39,515 bases of DNA from an uncultured beta proteobacterium (GTDB lineage Bacteria > Pseudomonadota > Gammaproteobacteria > Burkholderiales > Burkholderiaceae). The notes beneath the pieces are model-generated. The model worked only from the letters and a program-made list of their open reading frames with translations. It searched no databases and had not been told where the DNA came from. Each line of letters begins with the position of its first letter. Positions within the stretch are counted from its first letter, which is position 1. Below, piece by piece: positions 29,709-37,945 of this stretch. The stretch is from assembly GCA_903944255.1 (NCBI GenBank), contig CAJARE010000267.1:1-39515 (forward strand). Reading direction: 5' to 3'. The position numbers were made by a program, and so were the translations under genes.

Positions 29709-29762
29709 TGAAAAATTTACCCCCAGGGATAATAGCTCTACCAGGTCATCAGCCTGGGGGCC
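29709..29762 (-). terminator. candidate Rho-independent terminator or attenuator downstream of the ABC exporter genes
   Basis: Minus strand reads CCCCCAGG CTGATGACCTGGTAGAGCTATTATC CCTGGGGG TAAATTTTT: 8-bp perfect arms (29720-29727 / 29753-29760) followed by a T-rich tract. Confidence 0.55.
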
Positions 29763-29771
29763 ATGGAGGGT

Positions 29772-31463
29772 TCAGTCTTTAGGCTTTCCCGAGCGTTCCC
29801 ACTGGATTTTTCCTAGTTCAAACTTAACAATCCTATCGGCAACCCCCCAATATCGCTCATCATGCGTTACTGCAATGACTGTTTTACCTTGATTCCTTAA
29901 TTTTGGGAGGATTTGCTCATAGTAAACAGCTCTAAAATGGACATCTTGCTCAGCGGACCATTCGTCAAATATGTAAATTGGCTTGTCTTCAAGCAAGGCT
30001 ACAATTAAGGCAAGTCTTTTACGCTGTCCAGTTGACAAATTTAGATCCGTAAAGCGACCGTGCTCATATTTTACCTTTCCAGATAATTGCATTTCGTCTA
30101 TTAACTGGTTTACCCTATGCTCCTCAATATTTTCATGGCCATATAACCTATCAAACAAGTGGAAATTACTAAATATTGCTGAAAATAGCTCCCTAAAATT
30201 ACTTCTGGAATTCTCATCCAACTTCTTACCATCTACGAGAATTTCACCAGCATTTAAATGATAGAGGCCTGTTATCAAATGTAGTGCTGTAGATTTTCCG
30301 CTACCGTTCCCGCCGACCAGAAATATGATTTCACCCGGCTTTACTTCGAGACTCCAAGGACCAGATGTAAAAGTCTGATCGCTATCAACATCAGGATAGT
30401 GATAAGTAATTTTTGAATACTCAATACACTGAAACTTATTCCACGATGGAGTCGGTTGCTGTATTTTTGAATAAGTGGTGTCCCTACTTTCACTTAAGCC
30501 TAAATTCATTAAAGAAATTGCTGTAAGTCCAGTTTCAGCTCGAATAAACATTGGAAACTGGCCAACAATTTTTGCAACAGGTCCTATACAAAATAGAATT
30601 GTTGGAATTAACTGGAAGATGATCAAATTGTCTTGTGGAATATAAATAGGTAAGACGAATACAACCAGGCCAAGCATTGAGTATTGCAAAGCACAAAAGA
30701 GAAGCATAATCATTGCTACATGATTGCCAGATTTAATCATCATTAACTCTGACTGACTTGATAAATCACTATAAGATTTCATCACAGAATCACTTAGCTT
30801 CGTATTTTGACGCATCTCTTTACTACCATTAAGAAATTCAGACACTAGTTCCGTCATTTTATTTTGATGATGATGTGCGGAGATGATTGATGATTGAAAC
30901 TTTTTGGAGATTAAAAGGTAGGCTATCGTACCAATCAAAGTCACGCTAATAAAAATAAAAAATGCATAAAGTGAAAGGTACGCAAGGTAAGCTAATGAGG
31001 CAATTAGTAAAACAAATTGCTGACAGGAATCGATAATAATTGGAAAGGCGACAGAAAGATGATTCGTTTCCCGAGATAGAATACTAGGTATAGATTGGTA
31101 TTTTTTTCCTTCAAATATTTCAACGCTAGATTCACGCAAAAGAGAAACCGTATGCTGTCGAAGATACTTAAGCTCTCGCTCTACAGCTAAATTAGATCGC
31201 AACATAGCATTACGATCGCAGAAATAATAAATACAAAATGCCCCGACAAAAAGAGTAAATCCTAAAAAATTGGGGGGGTGATTATTGGCAAACTGATAAG
31301 CTACATCATTTACGGAAACAATCAACAATGAGTTAGAGATGCCGGCTATAAGCGTTAATAAAAGTATTACCTTTAACTCAGGACGCCCTATTTTTTTAAA
31401 AAAGTTAATTAGATACATATCTTTAGCTATTTTAAATAGGGGTTGGATTACTTGGATCAACAC
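29772..31463 (-). CDS. ABC exporter (TM-ATPase fusion), cyclic-peptide/PvdE-SyrD-like; start may be internal ATG at 31418
   Basis: Walker A GGNGSGKST, signature LSTGQRKRLALIVALL, Walker B PIYIFDEWSAEQD; N-terminal TM domain. Confidence 0.9.
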   Translation of the reverse strand: MLIQVIQPLFKIAKDMYLINFFKKIGRPELKVILLLTLIAGISNSLLIVSVNDVAYQFANNHPPNFLGFTLFVGAFCIYYFCDRNAMLRSNLAVERELKYLRQHTVSLLRESSVEIFEGKKYQSIPSILSRETNHLSVAFPIIIDSCQQFVLLIASLAYLAYLSLYAFFIFISVTLIGTIAYLLISKKFQSSIISAHHHQNKMTELVSEFLNGSKEMRQNTKLSDSVMKSYSDLSSQSELMMIKSGNHVAMIMLLFCALQYSMLGLVVFVLPIYIPQDNLIIFQLIPTILFCIGPVAKIVGQFPMFIRAETGLTAISLMNLGLSESRDTTYSKIQQPTPSWNKFQCIEYSKITYHYPDVDSDQTFTSGPWSLEVKPGEIIFLVGGNGSGKSTALHLITGLYHLNAGEILVDGKKLDENSRSNFRELFSAIFSNFHLFDRLYGHENIEEHRVNQLIDEMQLSGKVKYEHGRFTDLNLSTGQRKRLALIVALLEDKPIYIFDEWSAEQDVHFRAVYYEQILPKLRNQGKTVIAVTHDERYWGVADRIVKFELGKIQWERSGKPKD

Positions 31464-33087
31464 TTAACACGCCTAGATCAAGCGTATAGAGGGTATCGCA
31501 CAAATGCCAATATTGCTCATCATGAGTGACGGCTATGATTGTTTTATTTCTACTTTTTAATTCAGGAAGGATTTGTTGATAGAAAACTTTGCGAAAGTGA
31601 GCATCCTGATCTGCTGCCCATTCGTCAAAAATATAAATATCCTTATCCACCAAAAGACTTGCTATCATCGCAAGTCTTTTACGTTGGCCATGAGATAACT
31701 TCAAAGTAGAAAACCGATTATTTTCTAAATTAACTTTGCCTGTTAATTCCATTAACTCAACTAGCTCTGAAAAACGGTTAACACTGACTTTATCTACACC
31801 ATATAAATTATCAAACAAATGAAAATCTGTAAAAATGCATGAAAAAATTTCACGATACGATTGTGCATTAATATCAGAAATGGCAATATCATCAACTTCA
31901 ATTATTCCCTCCTCAGGAAGATAAAGTCCGCTCACTAATTTCATCAGCGTTGACTTGCCACTACCATTTCCACCGCGAATAAAAATGATATCGCCTCTAT
32001 TAATTTGCATATTAAAGGGCCCACTAGCAAATGTGACTTCACCAGCTGCATTTCGATAACCAAAGGTGACATTATGAAGAGCTATTTTTTCAAAGTTTTT
32101 AAACAAAGGTTCAGCGGTATTTGAATTACTTTGTTTATAGGTGCTATTACTATCTAAACTTTTCTCTAAATTATAAATTTCATCAAGCTCAGCATTTGCC
32201 CTTGAGAAGATTGGAAGCGTAATAGTAATAGTCGTAAATGGACCAACACTAAAAATTGCTGTAGCAGCAATTTTGTATATCACATCAGAAAAACCTTGTA
32301 AAAAAAATGGTAGAACGAAAACTACAATTCCCAGAAGGACATAAAGAAATGCATTTGTAAACATCAAAAGTGATACCCATTGCCCCCCTACCTTTACAAT
32401 ACTGGCTTCCAACTGATCTCCAATCTCGAGAAATTGTTGATATAGCGCATTACTTTTAACTCTATTAAGACGAATTTCCTTATGTCCCTTTAAAAAATGT
32501 CCTATAGATTCAAACAATGATTGCTCGTGTTGATTCACATCTAATAAAGCTAAATTGAGGGATTGACGACTAGACCAGAAATAAAATAAGGCAAAAATTG
32601 TAATAGATGCAATAACGAGGAAGGCAGGTATTGATAAATAGGCTATATAGAGTAAGCAAAAAATTAACGAAATGGCACTTTGAATCGCACTCACAAGCAT
32701 TGGAAAGTTTTGCGAGAGATAATCACCTTCTTTCGCTAAAGCAGAGTAAATTTGACTTTGATTAAGGGACTCCAGAGCGCGAAGCTGTGAGAGTCGAATC
32801 TTATTCATAATCCTTAATCTTAGCTCTCCTAATCTTTGTTGTAAAAAATGATTAGCAACAAAAAGAGAGCTACGAATAGATAAGAAGAAAATAGCGAACC
32901 CAATTAAAAAAAGGATTCGTGATTTTGTAGAAACCGGCTCCATTAGAGAGGTTTGTTCTGCAGCAATATTAATAAGAGCAATTAATACTACATTTGATAG
33001 ACCAGCAAGACATGTCACTATAGCAGCGTATTTCAGGGTCTGTGACGATCCTGTTTTCAATAGCCCAATCACATGGGAGCCCAGCAT
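31432..33087 (-). CDS. ABC exporter (TM-ATPase fusion), cyclic-peptide/PvdE-SyrD-like, paralogue of the adjacent gene
   Basis: Walker A GGNGSGKST, signature LSHGQRKRLAMIASLL, Walker B DIYIFDEWAADQD; N-terminal TM domain. Confidence 0.9.
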   Translation of the reverse strand: MLGSHVIGLLKTGSSQTLKYAAIVTCLAGLSNVVLIALINIAAEQTSLMEPVSTKSRILFLIGFAIFFLSIRSSLFVANHFLQQRLGELRLRIMNKIRLSQLRALESLNQSQIYSALAKEGDYLSQNFPMLVSAIQSAISLIFCLLYIAYLSIPAFLVIASITIFALFYFWSSRQSLNLALLDVNQHEQSLFESIGHFLKGHKEIRLNRVKSNALYQQFLEIGDQLEASIVKVGGQWVSLLMFTNAFLYVLLGIVVFVLPFFLQGFSDVIYKIAATAIFSVGPFTTITITLPIFSRANAELDEIYNLEKSLDSNSTYKQSNSNTAEPLFKNFEKIALHNVTFGYRNAAGEVTFASGPFNMQINRGDIIFIRGGNGSGKSTLMKLVSGLYLPEEGIIEVDDIAISDINAQSYREIFSCIFTDFHLFDNLYGVDKVSVNRFSELVELMELTGKVNLENNRFSTLKLSHGQRKRLAMIASLLVDKDIYIFDEWAADQDAHFRKVFYQQILPELKSRNKTIIAVTHDEQYWHLCDTLYTLDLGVLSVDPSNPTPI

Positions 33088-33158
33088 GTTAAAAAGCTAC
33101 CCAGGAAGATAGAAGCAATCTCTTAGTTCTTGCTTGATTGAGCTGCATTTTTATATTG

Positions 33159-33833
33159 TTAGATAAGTGCATTAGCAGCAGTTAGTAGGTAATTATTTGT
33201 TTTTGCAACAAAAATATTTCCGTGAATAGAATTTCCTAGTAGCTTATATTGTAGCCGACCAGATTCATATATTTCTATATCTCGCATATCAATAAACGAA
33301 TCCAACTTGTAGCGTAAAGCTTTGATCACAGATTCCTTAATGCTAAACAATAATACTGCTGGATCTATTGAAATATTAATTGAATTCATGGCCTCTAGCT
33401 CAGATTGACTGGTCATAAAAATAGATGTTAAGTCTGACATATTTTTAAGTCTTGATGATATCTTTACTAAATCGACCCCTATTCCACATATGCCATGAAG
33501 ATCTTTTCGTACAAGTACAACTGCACAAACCTCGCCATCATGGCTAATGCTACCGAGAATAGATTCAGGCCATACCGGCTCTCTTAATAAGCCTATCTTA
33601 ACTGGATAGTCCTCAAAGCCAAAAAAATGTAGGCCTTGCCTAGAAAGCCATCTTCCAGTTGAAAATTCATTTTGTCGCCTTTGAACTGCTTTACTTATAA
33701 ATGACTCTTCTTCCGGCAAGATTGGATAGGCATCTATTGGGGCGCCTTGAATAAAAGCATCCAAAAACCATTGCTTTAAAAAGCCTTCAATAATCTGTAT
33801 TTCTAGCTCATGCTTCATTTTTTGAAATCTCAA
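33159..33833 (-). CDS. 4'-phosphopantetheinyl transferase (Sfp/EntD-like)
   Basis: SISHDGEVCAVVL, GICGIGVDLVKISSRL, LLFSIKESVIKALRYKL: hallmark GVD(L) and KES(x)xKA motifs. Confidence 0.88.
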   Translation of the reverse strand: MRFQKMKHELEIQIIEGFLKQWFLDAFIQGAPIDAYPILPEEESFISKAVQRRQNEFSTGRWLSRQGLHFFGFEDYPVKIGLLREPVWPESILGSISHDGEVCAVVLVRKDLHGICGIGVDLVKISSRLKNMSDLTSIFMTSQSELEAMNSINISIDPAVLLFSIKESVIKALRYKLDSFIDMRDIEIYESGRLQYKLLGNSIHGNIFVAKTNNYLLTAANALI

Positions 33834-33896
33834 TAGAACGGCTTACATCAGCATTAAGGCCGCATGAATAACCACGACAAAATTAAGCGTCCTAGC

Positions 33897-35558
33897 TTAT
33901 TCCTTAGCGCGCATCCAAGGATTACTAAAGTTATACCCGATACTATCCCAAAATTCACAGGCCTCAGCATTTGGGTCTGATTGAATTGAATTAAGAGTAT
34001 TGAAAACCATATACTTTTTTTCTGGCACTTCAAAAGCCGGCCAATGAGTCAAAGTTGATGGGGGCTTCCCGGGCCCATTGGGATTTAGGTATTTTGCAAA
34101 ATTAGTCCAATAATCCATGATTTTAATAGAAACTTGATTTTCTGTAGGCGTAAATTGGTAATTTATTTTTTCAGGAGTATGAAATACAAAAGGCAATTCT
34201 GCTCCGTGAAGTACATATCCATCGCGCTTATAAATTGCTGGCCCCCACAATTGAATAGGTGCTGAGAAATCATAAGAGTAAAGATAAGTTAATCCATTTT
34301 GACTCAACCCCACATTTCTGGCACCGCATTTAAAAAATGCGTCATCAAATACTTTTGCCATAGTAATTGCATTCGAACTTTCATGCTGAGGAGGATATAT
34401 TTTTAATATTTTTTCAAAATTTAATCCAAAGAGACTTGCGATATTACTAACGTATTTAGTGATTGTTTTGTATGAACTAGTAAATAGAATTCCTTCGTTT
34501 TTATTGGCCCCCAGAAGAATTGGTTTTTTTCTCTTTTTTGAAAGCGCAACATTTATAGGCTGTTCAGTCAATAGCACGCCATCGATAACAGGCCCGAATG
34601 GAATTATAAATTGGCTCGAGGAAAAAATTTCTGGAAGGGAAGATGCAAAATTATTTTGAGCGGTCAATATATCTTGAGTATCAGTCTTACGTAAGCACTC
34701 AATATCTGAGCATATCAAACTCCATTTAAAGATATTTCCTACATCTTTTGCCTGCTCCAGCCTGGGAAATGGAAGCGCAATCAAATTACTTTGCATTAAG
34801 CCAGCCCTAAATAAAGGATCGCTTTTAGGTGCAGAAAGAACATGAAGTCCAATAGACATTGCACCAGCACTTTCGCCAAAAATAGTTACCTTATCAGGAT
34901 CGCCCCCAAAATTCGATATATTATTTTTAACCCATCCCAAAGCAAGCTGTTGATCCATAAAACCAAAGTTGCCAGACAATTCATCAGTCGCTAAAAAACC
35001 TAATGCCCCAAGTCGATAATTAAAATTGACAATAATTACATCTCTATTTGCAGCAAGGTAGGACCCATCATATAGTGGATAACTTCCTGCGCCACTATTG
35101 AAACTTCCTCCATGTATGAAGACCATTACTGCGCGTTTTTTTGACTGCGAATCAATACCTTCTGGGGTCCATACATTCAAACTTAAACAATCCTCACTTT
35201 GCGCAACATCAAACTTTGGATCCCTGTTCTGTGGACAAATAGATCCAAAATCGAATGCCCTATAAACGTCAGACCATGAAGTTTTGGGAACTGGTGGCCG
35301 CCATCGCGCCTCTTTTTCAGTGGATTCTGCATAGGGAATTCCTAAAAATGCTTGTGACTGTTTACCAGTATCTGTCATTACAGTTTTCCCGCAAATTGGG
35401 CCCGCCTTACTCATGATGACATCCGTTGTGCATTCTAGGTTAGCTGATAAATTACCGCCAGAAATGACTGAAGGACAATACAGGGCAACCATAAGCCCAA
35501 AAACGTGAGGAGCAAGGAATACATTTCGCTTGCGATTATTTTTATTAAAGTCGTTCAT
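33897..35558 (-). CDS. type-B carboxylesterase, probably exported
   Basis: FIHGGSFNSGAG oxyanion motif, GDPDKVTIFGESAGAMS nucleophile, GANKNEGILF and LHGAELPFVF as likely Glu and His; N-terminus has basic then hydrophobic segment (KNNRKRNVFLAPHVFGLMVALYCPSVISG). Confidence 0.92.
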   Translation of the reverse strand: MNDFNKNNRKRNVFLAPHVFGLMVALYCPSVISGGNLSANLECTTDVIMSKAGPICGKTVMTDTGKQSQAFLGIPYAESTEKEARWRPPVPKTSWSDVYRAFDFGSICPQNRDPKFDVAQSEDCLSLNVWTPEGIDSQSKKRAVMVFIHGGSFNSGAGSYPLYDGSYLAANRDVIIVNFNYRLGALGFLATDELSGNFGFMDQQLALGWVKNNISNFGGDPDKVTIFGESAGAMSIGLHVLSAPKSDPLFRAGLMQSNLIALPFPRLEQAKDVGNIFKWSLICSDIECLRKTDTQDILTAQNNFASSLPEIFSSSQFIIPFGPVIDGVLLTEQPINVALSKKRKKPILLGANKNEGILFTSSYKTITKYVSNIASLFGLNFEKILKIYPPQHESSNAITMAKVFDDAFFKCGARNVGLSQNGLTYLYSYDFSAPIQLWGPAIYKRDGYVLHGAELPFVFHTPEKINYQFTPTENQVSIKIMDYWTNFAKYLNPNGPGKPPSTLTHWPAFEVPEKKYMVFNTLNSIQSDPNAEACEFWDSIGYNFSNPWMRAKE

Positions 35559-35786
35559 GAATTCTATTTATAAAGTACATTAATCATCACCAGCTATAAG
35601 ATTTGATTGGCTAATGGATGCTGAGTGAATACTTGACTATTCTGGTAAATAATTAGAGAATAGTAACGCAAATTTCTTAAATAAGTTTTTTATGACAATG
35701 ATGCTGAGGTCTGATTAATATAGTCCTTGCCTTATATCAAACTAACTTTAATATCACTTAACCCAATAGTTTATGAAGGCAATGCT

Positions 35787-36596
35787 ATGTCAATAAAAAG
35801 CACTATCACCAAATTACCCGATGGTCGTGAGATTTATTGTGTAAATGCATATGAGGTTAACTTTTCAGTAAATGAAATCTTTAATGATGAACTGCTTACC
35901 CATGGAATCAAGTTGCCAATAAATGGAACATTTATCGACGTTGGCGCCAATATCGGACTATTTTCTTTATTTTTACTTGATAAGTGCCCTCAATCTAATA
36001 TATTTGCATATGAGCCCATGCCTGAGCCTTTTTTTGCTCTACAAAAAAACCTTACAGGTAAAGCACAAGTCTTCAGCATGGGTCTCGGCATTGAGCCGGG
36101 AGAACTTTCATTCGAATACTTTCCAGGTATTAGTGCCTTATCATCATCTAATCCAGTAATTAGCAATGAAATGTCTCGCGGCTTACGCAGAGTTCTCCTT
36201 GAGCCATCTGGCGATGCTGATGTAAACGAAATTTTAGATAAGACTGGCGCAAATCAAAGAATTCAACTTGAGCCTGATTTCGTTGAGCAACTTTTCGTTG
36301 CTCAAAAAGTTATAGCCCCTATAGATACTTTGAGTAATCAAATAGATAAACTTGACATTCATAATATCGACCTACTTAAAATTGATACTGAAGGCTCTGA
36401 AAAAGATGTTTTAGCTGGCATATCAGAGGCGCATTGGTTGCTTATTCAGCAACTTGTAGTAGAGGTTCATCTTGGAAAAGAAGAGACCTATCTGATGGAG
36501 CAAGAATTTAAGAATAGAGGCTATAAAACTGTGGTTGGTTTTCACCCCCTAGCATCTAGTGGTGCACCAGTCTTTCATATTTATGCTACCAGATAG
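35787..36596 (+). CDS. FkbM-family SAM-dependent methyltransferase
   Basis: NGTFIDVGANIGLFSLFLLDKCP...AYEPMPEPFFALQKNL...DIHNIDLLKIDTEGSEKDVLAG. ATG at 35787 is preceded by a purine-rich GAAGGCAA, better than the upstream TTG at 35727 used in the ORF track. Confidence 0.88.
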   Translation: MSIKSTITKLPDGREIYCVNAYEVNFSVNEIFNDELLTHGIKLPINGTFIDVGANIGLFSLFLLDKCPQSNIFAYEPMPEPFFALQKNLTGKAQVFSMGLGIEPGELSFEYFPGISALSSSNPVISNEMSRGLRRVLLEPSGDADVNEILDKTGANQRIQLEPDFVEQLFVAQKVIAPIDTLSNQIDKLDIHNIDLLKIDTEGSEKDVLAGISEAHWLLIQQLVVEVHLGKEETYLMEQEFKNRGYKTVVGFHPLASSGAPVFHIYATR

Positions 36597-36612
36597 GTAA
36601 TGGGTTGAGGCT

Positions 36613-37872
36613 TTAGGCAGCAGCATGTCGACTAATCATGATTGGCAAACTTTGCAAACCCCTTTGATTTGTTCTATCAACCCACCACAAAGGCTCCCCA
36701 GCAATCTCAATCCGAGGAAATTCCTCCAATAACGCCGAAAAACAGCTTTGAGCCTCCATACGCGCCAGTGCTGCTCCAATGCATACATGAGGCCCCCCAC
36801 CAAATATAGATTGAGCATTTGGCTGTCTGCTAATATCAAATTTTTCAGGCTCATTAAAGCGTTCTGGGTCACGATTGATGGCGCTAACCAATCCAATCGC
36901 CATAGATCCTTGTGGAATGAGGACGCCGCTACATTGAAAATCTTTAATTGCAACTCTAAGAATAAAGTTAATGCTCGGTTCATGACGCAGCATTTCTTCA
37001 ATAGCTGAGCGCATTAAGCCTGAGTCTTTTCTTAATCTCTCTAATTCCTGGGGATGTTGTAACAGACTTAAAAGCCCATTGCCCAAAAGAGAAACCGTAG
37101 TTTCATTCCCTGAAATTAGTCCTAGACAATTGTTAATAACCTCTTCTTCATCCATAGTGCCTGCAGATAAAGCCTCTAAAGCCAAAGAAATAAAAATCTC
37201 CTCAGAGTCTTTTGATTTTGAAGATAGATACTCACGAAGATAATCCTTATATTCGCGCAAGGCAAGTAGCGCCTCACTCTTTTGATCTGGAGACATTAAA
37301 ATATCCCCAATTTTAATTAATGCAGAATTCCATTTGGCTAATTGATAATCCATATCAGCAGAAATGCCAAATAAATTACGAGAAACAATCAGTGGCAATT
37401 TATTTGCAAAATTTGTCATGAAATCAAATGGGACGCCTTCAGGTAAACTATTTACTAGCTTTTTAGTCTCAGTTTCAATCATCGGAAAAAATTCAAGCAT
37501 TCTTTTTGGACTAAATGCATGTTCATATACATCCCGCATCCGACGATGATCAGGCGGATTAGAATTTACCATTTGTCGCTGAAATTCACTAAATAAGTCA
37601 TAGCTAAGTGGATCCCGCTGACGACTTTCAGGGCTGCTCCAGCCATTAGTCCATAGCTGCGTATCGCGCCCCATTTCAGGCGCTAACGCAAGTTGACGAA
37701 ATTCACGATGACCCAAAATAAAGTAAATACCCGTCTCTGGGTCAAGCTGAACAGCTCCTAACTTACGAATGAATTGAAGCTTCTGATGCGGACTTTTAAT
37801 AAAATCAGGATCGAGCAGCATCTGCCACCAATCTATTTTTGCATTTGAAGGAGAATCTGACGAGAAGCTCAT
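36613..37872 (-). CDS. cytochrome P450 (tandem copy A)
   Basis: Heme motif IFGGGPHVCIGAALAR, ExxR in AIEEMLRHEP, I-helix LISGNETTVSLLGNG. Confidence 0.95.
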   Translation of the reverse strand: MSFSSDSPSNAKIDWWQMLLDPDFIKSPHQKLQFIRKLGAVQLDPETGIYFILGHREFRQLALAPEMGRDTQLWTNGWSSPESRQRDPLSYDLFSEFQRQMVNSNPPDHRRMRDVYEHAFSPKRMLEFFPMIETETKKLVNSLPEGVPFDFMTNFANKLPLIVSRNLFGISADMDYQLAKWNSALIKIGDILMSPDQKSEALLALREYKDYLREYLSSKSKDSEEIFISLALEALSAGTMDEEEVINNCLGLISGNETTVSLLGNGLLSLLQHPQELERLRKDSGLMRSAIEEMLRHEPSINFILRVAIKDFQCSGVLIPQGSMAIGLVSAINRDPERFNEPEKFDISRQPNAQSIFGGGPHVCIGAALARMEAQSCFSALLEEFPRIEIAGEPLWWVDRTNQRGLQSLPIMISRHAAA

Positions 37873-37945
37873 ATTTTTTAGTGCTGCAGACTAAGAATAT
37901 TAGGTATAAAAATCATAAATATATGTATGTCAAACACCAATATGC

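Noticed and set aside
29709-29762. Possible tRNA (GGTAGAGC-like D-arm text in the hairpin loop)
   Set aside because: No T-arm, anticodon arm or acceptor stem can be assembled; terminator-like reading fits better.
31432-31463. Overlap of the two ABC genes as a programmed frameshift fusion
   Set aside because: Each ORF already has a complete TM and ATPase unit, and the downstream gene can start at internal ATG 31418, removing the overlap.
36636-37001. 121-aa minus-strand ORF (and 86-aa + strand ORF) within P450 copy A
   Set aside because: Out-of-frame overlap with the heme-binding region of a clear P450.
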